Below, in pieces: positions 26,977 to 35,930 of a stretch of DNA of 64,000 nucleotides; positions within the stretch are counted from its first letter, which is position 1, and each line of letters starts with the position of its first letter. The DNA is from Castellaniella sp. (GTDB lineage: Bacteria; Pseudomonadota; Gammaproteobacteria; Burkholderiales; Burkholderiaceae_B). The notes beneath the pieces are model-generated. The model had not been told where the DNA came from. It saw only the letters and a program-made list of their open reading frames with translations, and did no database searches. Where the stretch lies: contig NZ_JAUCCU010000001.1 in NCBI RefSeq assembly GCF_034675845.1, positions 558,001 to 622,000 on the forward strand. The letters are read 5' to 3'. Both the position numbers and the translations under genes were made by a program.

Positions 26977-27898
26977 GTATCCGATGCTGAGTACGCCATT
27001 GTGCATACCAGCCATAGCCACTCAGCAACACGACCCCCAGCACCACCAACAAGGCACCCAGCAAGAATCCTTTTCCGATGGGCTCATCCAGCAGCCAGGC
27101 CCCCAGCACCACCCCAAACAAGGGGGTCAAAAACGAAAAAACCCCCAGCCGGGATGCCAGGTATTTACGCAATAGCCAGAACCAGGTCAGATAGCTGATA
27201 AAGGCCACGAACAGGGTCTGAAATGTCAGGCTGGCCCAAACCAAGGCGGTGGGATTGAAGTGCGTCTGCCCCAGCAAAACAGCCATTAACAACAACCACG
27301 CCGCCCCGACCACCAACTGGTACATCAAGGTATGGCTGGCCGGGAGTTCCGCCAATGGCGTTACCCGCACCACCACGGTAGTGGCCCCCCAGGCCGCCCC
27401 TCCCAGCAATGCCAGAAAATCCCCCCATAACATGGCTGTCGGATCAACGGCCTGGCCGGGCTCCCGGATCAGAAAAGCCAATCCCACCCCGGTAAAGGCC
27501 AGCACCACCCCCAGCCATTGCACCCAGGCCAGGCGTTCCTCGGGCAATTTCCAGTGCAACCCCAACGCCGCAAAAATAGGGGCGGTATACAGCAGCACCA
27601 CCACATGCCCAGCCGTTGTAAAACGCAGGCTTTCGCCCAGCAGCACGAATTCCAGGGCATACAGGGAGCCAGCCACCACCCCTGGCCGCCAGCAACGCAA
27701 GGCGGCCCCCAGGGCTTGGCCCTGCCAGGCCATGAACGCCCCCACCAACACGCCCCCCGCTGCGGTGCGCAGGGCAATCTGGAATACCGGGGAAAAGTCC
27801 TGGGCCGTGGCCTTCAGGGCAATCTGCTGCATGGCCCAGATCAAACACAACAGCAGCATCGTGCCGCTGGCCAGGGCATCCATGGGTTGGCGGTTCAT
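26966..27898 (-). CDS. EamA/DMT-family transporter
   Basis: Inner-membrane exporter of the drug/metabolite transporter superfamily, 310 aa, with about ten membrane helices in two five-helix EamA repeats. Family traits include ALRTAAGGVLVGAFMA in the first repeat and FLTPLFGVVLGAWLLDEPIGKGFLLGALLVVLGVVL in the second. Substrate unknown. Confidence 0.88.
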   Translation of the reverse strand: MNRQPMDALASGTMLLLCLIWAMQQIALKATAQDFSPVFQIALRTAAGGVLVGAFMAWQGQALGAALRCWRPGVVAGSLYALEFVLLGESLRFTTAGHVVVLLYTAPIFAALGLHWKLPEERLAWVQWLGVVLAFTGVGLAFLIREPGQAVDPTAMLWGDFLALLGGAAWGATTVVVRVTPLAELPASHTLMYQLVVGAAWLLLMAVLLGQTHFNPTALVWASLTFQTLFVAFISYLTWFWLLRKYLASRLGVFSFLTPLFGVVLGAWLLDEPIGKGFLLGALLVVLGVVLLSGYGWYAQWRTQHRILSR

Positions 27899-28042
27899 GA
27901 AATAGGCAAGATATCAACGATGAAAGTCTGTCTATTGTAGAGGGCTTGGGCGGATTGTCCTGCCCGCAGCAGGGAGACCATGAGAGAAGGCCACCATGCA
28001 GGTCTATGATGGTGATACACCCATTCATACAGGAGTTCATCC

Positions 28043-28387
28043 ATGTCCGACACACCGATGTTTCCCAATGCCACACCGGACCTGGCCAAACAGCGCGCCG
28101 AATTGGCGCCGGATCAGTTGGCGGCCTTCAAGGCCTTCAGCAAGGCCGTGTTTGCCCCCGGTGCCCTGGACGCCAAAACCAAACAGCTGATTGCCGTTGC
28201 CGTTGCCCATGTCACGCAGTGCCCTTATTGCATCAAAGGCCATACCGAAGGCGCGTCCCGTGCCGGCGCCTCGGGGGCTGAAATCATGGAAGCCATCTGG
28301 GTGGCCGCCGAAATGCGCGCAGGCGGCGCCTATGCGCACTCGAATCTGGCCTTGCAGACCCTGAATAGCCTGCACACACATCAATAG
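28043..28387 (+). CDS. Carboxymuconolactone decarboxylase/AhpD-like protein
   Basis: 114-aa protein of the CMD family. It contains the AhpD-type CxxC with a following His (HVTQCPYCIKGHTEGASRAGAS, Cys about residues 57 and 60), so it is probably a peroxidase or disulfide reductase rather than a decarboxylase. GGAG-type site upstream of ATG 28043. Confidence 0.85.
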   Translation: MSDTPMFPNATPDLAKQRAELAPDQLAAFKAFSKAVFAPGALDAKTKQLIAVAVAHVTQCPYCIKGHTEGASRAGASGAEIMEAIWVAAEMRAGGAYAHSNLALQTLNSLHTHQ

Positions 28388-28424
28388 CCCCACCAGTGCT
28401 ATGGGGCAGTCATAAACAGCCGCC

Positions 28425-29213
28425 TCAAGGCACCTTGGCCAGCCAGGCTTCGGTGCCGAACTTAGCCTCGATCAACTGCTGCATGGCCAGCAGCTCTGCG
28501 GGTTTTAGGGCGTCTTCGTGCAAACCATTGCGCTGGCGAAAGGTCTCCAGCATGCGCTGGATGATGACATCGCGGGCCAGCCCTGTCTGGCTACGCAATG
28601 GATCGACACGTTTTGCCGCCGACGCCGTGCCCTTATCAGAGAGTTTTTCACGGCCAATACGCAACACCTGCACCATTTTGGCCGCGTCGATGTCATACGC
28701 CATGGTGACATGGTGCAACACCGCCCCACCACGACGGGCCTGAGCAGCGCCGCCTATTTTTCCGCCCTCTGAGGTAATGTCATTCAGCGGCTGATACCAT
28801 GCCTTGATACCCAGCTTGTCCAGAGTCTGCAGCACAAAACTGTCCATATAGGCATAAGCATCCTGAAAACTCATGCCCTCAATCAGAGACAGCGGCGCAT
28901 ACAAGGAATAGGTAATGGTGTTGCCGGGTTCGATAAACATCGCCCCACCCCCGCTGATGCGGCGCACGACCTGAATGCCATGCCGCTGGGCGGCCTGCGC
29001 GTCAACCTCGTTCTTGAGGGACTGGAAGATACCGATCACCACAGCAGGGGCCGCCCATTCCCAGATCCGCAAGGTCGGCGGCCGACGGCCGGCGGCGACC
29101 TCATCCAGCAAGACATGGTCCAACGCCATGTGTTGCAATGGCAGCAGGGGCTCGGGATGCAGCAACTGCCAGTTGTGCTCCGTCCATTGGCTACGCGGCG
29201 CAGGAGTATTCAT
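28425..29213 (-). CDS. lplA: Lipoate-protein ligase A, catalytic domain
   Basis: Attaches lipoate to the E2 and H proteins of 2-oxoacid dehydrogenases and glycine cleavage. 262 aa from ATG 29213. Motifs RRISGGGAMFIEPGNTITYSL and SEGGKIGGAAQARRGGAVLHH (catalytic Lys in KIGGAAQ) are those of the BPL_LplA_LipB fold. The C-terminal domain of E. coli LplA is missing here and is supplied by the adjacent small gene, with which it overlaps by 4 bp. Confidence 0.85.
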   Translation of the reverse strand: MNTPAPRSQWTEHNWQLLHPEPLLPLQHMALDHVLLDEVAAGRRPPTLRIWEWAAPAVVIGIFQSLKNEVDAQAAQRHGIQVVRRISGGGAMFIEPGNTITYSLYAPLSLIEGMSFQDAYAYMDSFVLQTLDKLGIKAWYQPLNDITSEGGKIGGAAQARRGGAVLHHVTMAYDIDAAKMVQVLRIGREKLSDKGTASAAKRVDPLRSQTGLARDVIIQRMLETFRQRNGLHEDALKPAELLAMQQLIEAKFGTEAWLAKVP

Positions 29214-29515
29214 GCCAATGCCCTCTGGATGACCACGGCAATACCTTCCGGGCTGATGCCAAACATCTGCACATCGGCAGACAAGGCGTCTTGTACGGCT
29301 TGGGCCAGGGCCTGGGCGCTGGTGCCGATGGGCAAGCCCTCCAGGGCTGCATTGATGCGATCCAAGGCCTCGGGCGGTTCGAGAAAGAAATCCCCCGATA
29401 GCCGCACCTCGACCAGCCGTCCGTGTCGGGCCTGTAGATCCACCACAACGAGCTTGCCGCCGGGGATTTTGTATTCGCCATGGCCCACCAGGGGACCGTC
29501 TGCTTCCTGATTCAT
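29210..29515 (-). CDS. Lipoate-protein ligase C-terminal-domain protein (LplB-like)
   Basis: Small protein (101 aa) resembling the accessory C-terminal domain of lipoate ligase: HGEYKIPGGKLVVVDLQA, then VRLSGDFFLEPPEALDRINAALEGL. In Thermoplasma the equivalent is a separate gene needed for LplA activity. Start at ATG 29515 with AGGA upstream; a GTG two codons earlier is possible. Overlap with lplA supports coupled translation. Confidence 0.75.
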   Translation of the reverse strand: MNQEADGPLVGHGEYKIPGGKLVVVDLQARHGRLVEVRLSGDFFLEPPEALDRINAALEGLPIGTSAQALAQAVQDALSADVQMFGISPEGIAVVIQRALA

Positions 29516-29635
29516 GGACACATCCTATCTTGAAGGCCTCTATTATGACGGCTCTCGGCCAGGCAATGCACCATTCCCATGCGGACAACGCGCTAACATA
29601 GCCACAGATTCAGGAGCCCAAAAATCAGATCCGCC

Positions 29636-31183
29636 ATGCGCTCGCCACCTCACACTATTCCCCCAGAGGATCACCCAGACACGGTGATGGACCGCGCACC
29701 GACACCGATGCCTCATCGGGGCTGGATTCTGGTGGCCCTGATGCTGACCATGTCGCTCGCCGCCATGGACATCACGATTGTGGCAACCGTCATTCCACAG
29801 ATTGTGGGGGACCTGGGCGGCTTTGAGCAATTCAGCTGGTTATTTTCCATTTATCTGCTGGCGCAGACCATCACCATTCCTATTTATGGAAAGCTTGCCG
29901 ACCTGTATGGCCGCAAGCCCGTGCTCATTGGTGGTTCCGCAGTCTTTTTACTGGGCTCCGCAGCCTGCGCGCTGGCCTGGGGCATGGTGCCGCTGATCGT
30001 CTTCCGGGCCTTGCAGGGCCTGGGTGCCGGATCCATCATGGCCACGGTCAATACCCTGGCGGGCGACCTGTACTCTACCCGCGAACGGGCGCGAGTCCAG
30101 GGCTGGCTGTCCAGCGTCTGGGGGGTCGCCGCCATCGTCGGCCCGACGCTGGGTGGCGCCTTTGCCGAATACGCGACATGGCGCTGGGTGTTTTTGATCA
30201 ACTTGCCTATCGGACTGGCCGCCATTTTCCTGATCGCCCGATATCTGCATGAACACCAACCCAACCACCAGCACCACATCGATTATGTCGGCGCCATCCT
30301 GATGATGCTGGCCGGATCGGCAGGGGTTTTCGCGCTGCTGCAGGGCGGCAACGCCTGGGCCTGGTCCTCCGCCCCCAGCTTGATTGCATTTGCCTTGACG
30401 GCAGGCCTGATTCTGGCAACCATTCTGCGCGAACGCGCAGCCGCCGAACCCATCATGCCCGGCTGGATCTGGCGCGAACGCGTGATGTTGGGCTCAAATC
30501 TAGGCGTGTTGGGCATGGGGCTGGTCATGATGGCACCCGGCGCATACCTGCCTGTATTCGCCCAATCCGTGCTGGGTCTGGGGCCGATCAGCGCCGGCTT
30601 GGTGCTTGCCAGCATGAGCCTGGGCTGGGTCAGCGCGTCGGCCTGGTCAGGGCGTCTATACCTGCAATTCGGCTTTCGCGACACGGCCTTGTTCGGCGGG
30701 GTGCTGATGCTGCTGGCGGTGTTGGGCTTCGTCCTGCTGCCGCCCCAACCTTCTGTCTGGCTGGTGACCGCAGATCAGATCTTGCTGGGCGCCGGCTTCG
30801 GCATGCTGTCCACCCCGCTGCTGGTGGGAGTGCAGTCTACGGTCCCCTGGCACCAACGTGGCGTGGCCACCAGCGCCAATATGTGGTCACGCTACCTGGG
30901 GCAAAGCCTGGGCGCCGCCGTCGTGGGTGCGCTGTTCAACAATGCTGTGCAGACCTCTTTGGCCAATGCCCCCGCAACCCTGGCCGATACCCTGCCATCG
31001 GCTCAAGACGTCATGACAGCCCTGCAAGCAGGATCAGAGAGCCTGGCCGTGCACCAGTATCTCTTATCCGTCTTTGATGGTGCTACCCGCCAAGTCTATG
31101 TGGGCATGATTGCCGCAGCTATGCTGACCTTGATGCTGGTGCTGCTGGTGCCCAAGCGGCCTCGTGTGCTAGAAGAAACCTAA
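29636..31183 (+). CDS. MFS drug exporter, DHA2 (14-TMS) type
   Basis: 515-aa proton-driven exporter. Motif D1/C-type LAAMDITIVATVIPQIVGDL, motif A GKLADLYGRKP and the antiporter segment VRALQG-like VFRALQGLGAGSIMATVNTLAGDLY are clear, and hydrophobicity continues for about 14 helices. Such pumps export lipophilic drugs or metabolites; the substrate is not predictable. Monocistronic. Confidence 0.88.
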   Translation: MRSPPHTIPPEDHPDTVMDRAPTPMPHRGWILVALMLTMSLAAMDITIVATVIPQIVGDLGGFEQFSWLFSIYLLAQTITIPIYGKLADLYGRKPVLIGGSAVFLLGSAACALAWGMVPLIVFRALQGLGAGSIMATVNTLAGDLYSTRERARVQGWLSSVWGVAAIVGPTLGGAFAEYATWRWVFLINLPIGLAAIFLIARYLHEHQPNHQHHIDYVGAILMMLAGSAGVFALLQGGNAWAWSSAPSLIAFALTAGLILATILRERAAAEPIMPGWIWRERVMLGSNLGVLGMGLVMMAPGAYLPVFAQSVLGLGPISAGLVLASMSLGWVSASAWSGRLYLQFGFRDTALFGGVLMLLAVLGFVLLPPQPSVWLVTADQILLGAGFGMLSTPLLVGVQSTVPWHQRGVATSANMWSRYLGQSLGAAVVGALFNNAVQTSLANAPATLADTLPSAQDVMTALQAGSESLAVHQYLLSVFDGATRQVYVGMIAAAMLTLMLVLLVPKRPRVLEET

Positions 31184-31232
31184 GTGTCCGACGCGTTCTT
31201 CGCTGCGCCAGACGCGGGACGCACAGCACAAT

Positions 31233-32294
31233 TCAGTGCGAGAGGCCGGAGCTGCCCAAGTCTTCGCCATACTTAGGGTACAGGGTATGGGTGCCGCGAG
31301 CCGCTTGCAGATAAATTTCCGGCAGCTTCAATCCTCGGGCAGCCAGCTCATCCGGACGCAAGGCGATGAGATAATCCTGGCTGTTCTTGGGCGGCGGCAG
31401 CGCCTGAGCTGACTGAATCGCCTGCAGTGCCAACAAGGTTTGCTGCGCAGCCTGATGGCCCAGCCCACCAGGCGAGGGCACCACAGCCAAGGCCCCGCCT
31501 CCAATCACAAAGGATTCGCGGATGCCAATGGACAAGGGTTTTGCATGTTTGGCAGTCCAGCCCGACAGTTGATCGGGGTTGATATCTTCGGAAATATCGG
31601 GCGACTCAGGCAGCCCACCGGCACTGAGCACCAGCAGGATATCCACCTGATCCGTCAGAGCCAGCACCCGGCTTCGCCAATCCACAGCATCTGTGGCCAG
31701 ATCCACCCCCAGGAACTGGTGTGGCCCCCAATCATGCGCCTGAACCTGCTGAGCTTCGGCGCGTCCGGTCGGGTCCTCGACACCGATGGCACGGATGCGC
31801 AAGGGGCTGCGACCCATGAATTGCAAAATATCCCCGATCTGACCCAACGGCAGGACTTCGTGCACCCCGGTGACATTCGCTGCCCCTGGGTAATCGAACA
31901 ACGCCGGATTCTCGTTGATGATGTAGACCACCCGTGGCGATGCCTGCCCTGCATAGTAGCGGCCGACGTAATCCTGGGCTTCTTCGCCCACCGTGACCAG
32001 CACATCAGGTTGCCAGTTGTCAATGATTTCGCGGCTGCGCTGGCTGGCCGCCACCCATTGACGGTCACTGAGGTACTGGGAATACATCATGTAGCGCCAA
32101 CGCACCGACAAAGGCTGTCGATTGTGTTCGAGTCCGCGCCGGAACCCCGCATCAAAGGCCTGTTCCCAAGGGCCTTCCTCGGAAAATCCGTGCAGGACCA
32201 GCACACGCGGTTTCTGGTGATTGAAAGCCACCAAGAACACCAGCAGCAGGACTGCCAGAATCCCCGCGCAGATGACGGCCAGACGATTTTTCAT
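31233..32294 (-). CDS. Membrane-anchored periplasmic binding-type protein
   Basis: 353-aa protein from ATG 32294 with an uncleaved or signal-type N-terminal helix (RLAVICAGILAVLLLVFLVAF). The rest resembles the ABC sugar/tryptophan-type substrate-binding fold (RVLVLHGFSEEGPWEQAFDAGF..., VGEEAQDYVGRYYAG, VVYIINENP). No ABC permease or ATPase is nearby. The start overlaps the stop region of the upstream transporter with a cyclic-nucleotide domain, so it may be a sensory or capture subunit for it (inference). Confidence 0.6.
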   Translation of the reverse strand: MKNRLAVICAGILAVLLLVFLVAFNHQKPRVLVLHGFSEEGPWEQAFDAGFRRGLEHNRQPLSVRWRYMMYSQYLSDRQWVAASQRSREIIDNWQPDVLVTVGEEAQDYVGRYYAGQASPRVVYIINENPALFDYPGAANVTGVHEVLPLGQIGDILQFMGRSPLRIRAIGVEDPTGRAEAQQVQAHDWGPHQFLGVDLATDAVDWRSRVLALTDQVDILLVLSAGGLPESPDISEDINPDQLSGWTAKHAKPLSIGIRESFVIGGGALAVVPSPGGLGHQAAQQTLLALQAIQSAQALPPPKNSQDYLIALRPDELAARGLKLPEIYLQAARGTHTLYPKYGEDLGSSGLSH

Positions 32295-32302
32295 GGGTAT
32301 CC

Positions 32303-34150
32303 CTAGTGCAGCCCTAGCCATTGCCAATAAGGAATAGAGGCATAGGCCAGCACGATGCGCAGCGGATTGAGCCACCATGCATAATGAAAAAACAGGGTTT
32401 CATTACAGCGGCTACGCAAACCTGCAGACATCGCCTGCTGCAAAGCAGAGTTCTGGTGCGGCATGAACCAGATATCAGAAAACAGCGAAGCCAGAAAGAC
32501 CACCAACCAGGGGTGGATACCCTGACTAAGGCCCACCGGCAACAGAATCGTCACCGCCAGAATCATGCCTGCTGTCAGCGGCAGCACCAGCCGCAATGCC
32601 ACCGTGACCATCAAGGCCAGCAGAATGAACCACCCTAGGCTGCCATCCACCCAGGCCAGCCCCCCACCGATGGCCTGAATCATCAAATCATCCAGATTCA
32701 GGTATTGCATGGCTTCCATCAAGCCATCCAGACTCAGCAGGAAGAAAATCAAAGGCCAATCGATCTGAGTCTTGAAGGAGCCTTTATTGAACAGGCCCAG
32801 CAGCAATAAGCCGACCAGCACCAAACCCGCCAACCAGGCAGCCTGCGATTGATGCCACTGGGGAATGATCGCTCCCAGCAAAAACACCAGAAAGGCAATC
32901 GCAGCCACCCATTCGGGCGGGCGCAGCGGCCCCAGCAGTGTAATCTGGGCGCGGATGCGATCAGCCGGCAACGGATGATGCGTCTCGACACGGAATAAAA
33001 ACCGCATAGCCAGCAAATGGGCCGCAAACAAGCCAAATGCCACAACTGCGGCCCCTACCAGCCACTCTATGCCCTGAAATTCGCTGCGCACCTGCGAGGG
33101 CAACATGGTAAATGCGGCCAGGTTGGAGGACTTGGCGGTCAATAGCAAAGGCGAAAACAAGGTTGCCCCGGTAAAGACGGAAATCATCAGCGCGCTGGCC
33201 TGCGGCCCCTGGGCAGGGGCCTTCAGGCTTTGATCCATTTCCTGATACAAAGGCAGCAATAATGTCAGGCGGGCATTGGACGAGGGCATGACAATGGACA
33301 ATAAAAACCCAAACAAGGTCAAGGCTGTGCGATGCCAAAAGGGGGAATCCGGCAACCGGACCAAAACCCAGAGCATCAGCCGATAGGCCAGGCCCGAACT
33401 GACCACGACGGCCGCCAAGGCATAGACCCCCAGCAGCAATAAGAATGTGCGCGAATAAAACCCCCGCAAGGCAACCTGAGGGGGAACCAGGTCGATGAAC
33501 AACATCGCCACGACCGCCAAGATGGGCGGGATAAACTCGTCTACCAGGGCAAACAGCCACATCAGCGACATCAGGGAAAACAGCCCCAGATAGACCGCCC
33601 CCTGAGGCGGCAGGCCAGCCTGATCGGCCAACCACCAGACCACGGGCGGCAAGGCCAAGGCGGCAGGCCAGCCGATGCGCTGCTTCAATGGCAGAGATTT
33701 GACCATGGGCGTTGACTGCGGCGGCGATTCGGGCAGAGGGAGACCGCCCAGGCGAGCCGCCAGTCCCATCAACGCAGCGGATTTCAGGCCGGGATGGCGT
33801 GTCGCCAGACCCCCTAATATGCTACGAGATACCCGCAAGACCTGCACATCGGTCAATGCCAGGGCATCCGTCAGATAAGTACCCGGCTGCGACAGCTGAT
33901 CGGCAAAGGCCTCGCCGCCAAAGACCTGATCTGCCTCCAGAAGCACCGGCGTCGATGGCCGTACGAGTTCGACCTGGCCGACCAATAGCCAATAACAATA
34001 CTGGGCTGACTGGCCCGCCTGGTAAATGGGGTCTCCAGCACTATAGCTGCAGGGCTCTGCGGCAGCCAGCAAACGCGCACGATCCTGCTGCGATAGCCAG
34101 CCCAGCGTAGGATGTGCCTGAATAGCTGCAGCGAATTGGTCTGCCTGCAT
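32303..34150 (-). CDS. Cyclic nucleotide-binding domain fused to a DASS/SLC13-type anion transporter
   Basis: 615 aa. Residues 1-130 form a cNMP-binding/Crp-like beta-barrel (GDPIYQAGQSAQYCYWLLVGQVELV, GGEAFADQL). Residues about 160-610 are a multi-helix divalent anion:sodium symporter-like domain (IVMPSSNARLTLLLPLYQ, SLFSDIWFMPHQNSALQQA). The start at 34150 (MQADQF) is chosen; an earlier M is possible. Anion transporters gated by a nucleotide-sensing domain are unusual. It is coupled to the binding-type gene downstream. Confidence 0.75.
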   Translation of the reverse strand: MQADQFAAAIQAHPTLGWLSQQDRARLLAAAEPCSYSAGDPIYQAGQSAQYCYWLLVGQVELVRPSTPVLLEADQVFGGEAFADQLSQPGTYLTDALALTDVQVLRVSRSILGGLATRHPGLKSAALMGLAARLGGLPLPESPPQSTPMVKSLPLKQRIGWPAALALPPVVWWLADQAGLPPQGAVYLGLFSLMSLMWLFALVDEFIPPILAVVAMLFIDLVPPQVALRGFYSRTFLLLLGVYALAAVVVSSGLAYRLMLWVLVRLPDSPFWHRTALTLFGFLLSIVMPSSNARLTLLLPLYQEMDQSLKAPAQGPQASALMISVFTGATLFSPLLLTAKSSNLAAFTMLPSQVRSEFQGIEWLVGAAVVAFGLFAAHLLAMRFLFRVETHHPLPADRIRAQITLLGPLRPPEWVAAIAFLVFLLGAIIPQWHQSQAAWLAGLVLVGLLLLGLFNKGSFKTQIDWPLIFFLLSLDGLMEAMQYLNLDDLMIQAIGGGLAWVDGSLGWFILLALMVTVALRLVLPLTAGMILAVTILLPVGLSQGIHPWLVVFLASLFSDIWFMPHQNSALQQAMSAGLRSRCNETLFFHYAWWLNPLRIVLAYASIPYWQWLGLH

Positions 34151-34246
34151 GTAAGCCCGAAAATTGATGTTTGCGTGCACTGTAACACCATCACCAGGGC
34201 CAGGTATCTGAGGATCTTCCCGTGTTTTTCAGGGCAAAAAACTAGA

Positions 34247-34275
34247 TTGTCTGCCGCAAACAAAGCGCTTATAGT
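34247..34275 (+). promoter_or_regulatory. Sigma70-type promoter
   Basis: TTGTCT and TATAGT hexamers separated by exactly 17 bp, 40 bp upstream of the start at 34315. It also lies in the divergent region with the transporter gene. Confidence 0.7.
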
Positions 34276-34314
34276 GAAGATGAAATCAATAATTGCAATT
34301 TGTCGGAGGCCCTG

Positions 34315-34677
34315 ATGAACATCCAAGCCCTGCATTTTGTATTGGATATAGACGGCAACAACACCATCGCCGGTTGGGAGGCCCTGAACGCCTTGAAATG
34401 GGGCTTCGCCTTGCCAGGTCGCCTGCTGACCGAGGCGCTGGGCAATATTCCCTGGATTGCCGATACCGTTGGCATCCAAGCCTCTGCCGCCACGGGCTAT
34501 GCCAGCTTCCATGGTCTGCTGACCACAGGATCCAGCCTGGTTTTCTGGGTACTGATACTGTATGGGCTAACCCGTATCGGCGCCCGCAAAAACACGAGTG
34601 ATGCACCCGATCAGCCACCGCGCGTACCCGGCATGCCACACTACCGTGGCCCACAGCCAAAAAAACGCACGGGCTGA
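34315..34677 (+). CDS. Hypothetical membrane protein
   Basis: Unrecognised 120-aa protein. Start at 34315 follows GGAGGCCCTG. The middle contains a hydrophobic segment (about residues 70-90, LTTGSSLVFWVLILYGLTRIG) and the C-terminus is basic and proline-rich. It has a good upstream promoter and is isolated between two minus-strand genes. No function can be assigned. Confidence 0.7.
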   Translation: MNIQALHFVLDIDGNNTIAGWEALNALKWGFALPGRLLTEALGNIPWIADTVGIQASAATGYASFHGLLTTGSSLVFWVLILYGLTRIGARKNTSDAPDQPPRVPGMPHYRGPQPKKRTG

Positions 34678-34697
34678 CTCAGCGTTGGGTGAACAGC

Positions 34698-35762
34698 TTA
34701 TAGGCCAAGAAACTTGAAGGGTTTGGTTTCCTTGAACTGATCGTTCACTAAACCGGCGTATATATGGCTCTGGTCGGGACCAAGACTAAGTTTTTTCACC
34801 TGGCCGGTAGATTCCGACAAATCCAGTGTCTTCATGTCGACCCAGAAAACATTGGGAGCAAGTGCTGACTCGAAGAAGTAAAGTTTATTCTTCTGGTCGG
34901 CCACCGTGCGCCACCGCGTGGATGAAATATTGGGCTGGTCGGGCGTGACGATGCCATAGGGAACAGAGACGTTACGAATGACACTAAAAGCACTGGCCAA
35001 GGCATCCGTGGAAGTCCCTGTCTTGGGGATTGCATTCACATAGAAGGATGCGCGCGCAAAACGATCAGAGGCGCGATTGGTGCCCGGTAACATCACCAGG
35101 CCACCAATCTGTTGCCAATAAGAATTAAGGGCTAATTGCTGTTCAAAGATCGGTGAATTAGTCATCACCTGATAGGTCCGGCTGTGGTGAATAACCTGGC
35201 GTCCATCAATATATTCGATGATTGCGCTGTCACCCGAAGCGTCCGATAAGGAAAGATGCAGGGTGGCGAGTCGATCTTCTCCGGGTACTTTGTCCGTGAC
35301 TAAAGTGAAGGGTTGCTCGGCAAGCGTATCGACAGCCTCTTGCACGCTTGCAAAATTGTCGAGTACATATTGCGCCCACGCGGCGATCGACAAGCCGGGT
35401 GTCGTTCCGTCATAGGCCGGATAGGTGGACTCGACCAGCCAAAGCGCATTAGCGACCAGGCCAGCCTCATTCATGCCATCTGTGGTGGAAATGTCGTAGC
35501 CCGACGCTATGACGCTGCCATATTTCGAGGTCCACCTGATTGAATGAGGACCAGCCTCTCCGGATCGTCGCATCCCGCGCGGAAAGATCCATAGATTGGT
35601 TCCTATGTCTGATTTCCAATCCATGGACCGCGCGGTGATGATCTCATTGTCAGCGCCATGATAGACAAACCGCGTGCAGGCCTGAGCCAATGGAGCAAGC
35701 ACGTAAGCCGACACCAGCACGGCAGCGCATGCAGCCGAGAATGCATACTTTTTTAAGAACAT
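34698..35762 (-). CDS. Secreted linear-amide C-N hydrolase (choloylglycine/penicillin acylase Ntn family)
   Basis: 354 aa from ATG 35762. The signal peptide ends at AQA, and cleavage exposes Cys29 (CTRFVYHG), the N-terminal nucleophile of this Ntn-hydrolase family. Conserved ITARSMDW (Arg/Asp) and NEAGLVANALWL follow. Relatives cleave bile-salt conjugates, penicillin V or acyl-homoserine lactones. The gene is noticeably less GC-rich than its chromosomal neighbours and adjoins the ICE insertion site, so it may itself be acquired. Confidence 0.88.
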   Translation of the reverse strand: MFLKKYAFSAACAAVLVSAYVLAPLAQACTRFVYHGADNEIITARSMDWKSDIGTNLWIFPRGMRRSGEAGPHSIRWTSKYGSVIASGYDISTTDGMNEAGLVANALWLVESTYPAYDGTTPGLSIAAWAQYVLDNFASVQEAVDTLAEQPFTLVTDKVPGEDRLATLHLSLSDASGDSAIIEYIDGRQVIHHSRTYQVMTNSPIFEQQLALNSYWQQIGGLVMLPGTNRASDRFARASFYVNAIPKTGTSTDALASAFSVIRNVSVPYGIVTPDQPNISSTRWRTVADQKNKLYFFESALAPNVFWVDMKTLDLSESTGQVKKLSLGPDQSHIYAGLVNDQFKETKPFKFLGL

Positions 35763-35829
35763 ATAACGCCTCTTGTGGAAGTACAACGTGGCTATCTCAC
35801 ATATCCACCACCGGCCTTAGAAGCAAAAA

Positions 35830-35861
35830 GCCTGATAATCCGTTGAATTATCAGGCTTTTT
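35830..35861 (-). terminator. Terminator of the tRNA-Ser gene
   Basis: Ten-bp stem GCCTGATAAT/ATTATCAGGC with a 7-nt loop and five A/T on both sides, so bidirectional. It lies 8 bp beyond the CCA end of the tRNA-Ser fragment and marks the chromosomal side of the junction. Confidence 0.85.
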
Positions 35862-35867
35862 AATACT

Positions 35868-35930
35868 TGGCGGACAGGGTGGGATTCGAACCCACGGTAC
35901 GCTATAAACGTACGCCTGATTTCGAGTCCT
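35868..35930 (-). pseudogene. 3' fragment of tRNA-Ser(CGA); ICE attachment site remnant
   Basis: Read on the minus strand, this matches the 3' part of a class II tRNA: anticodon loop CTCGAAA (CGA, serine), 3' anticodon strand TCAGG, a long variable arm GTACG...CGTAC, the T-arm CGTGGGTTCGAATCCCACC and acceptor end with CCA. The 5' anticodon strand, D-arm and 5' acceptor are missing: the bases preceding the anticodon loop do not pair with TCAGG. This is the attachment-site copy left when an element integrates into the 3' half of a tRNA gene. The intact tRNA is expected beyond the window's right end. Confidence 0.85.
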
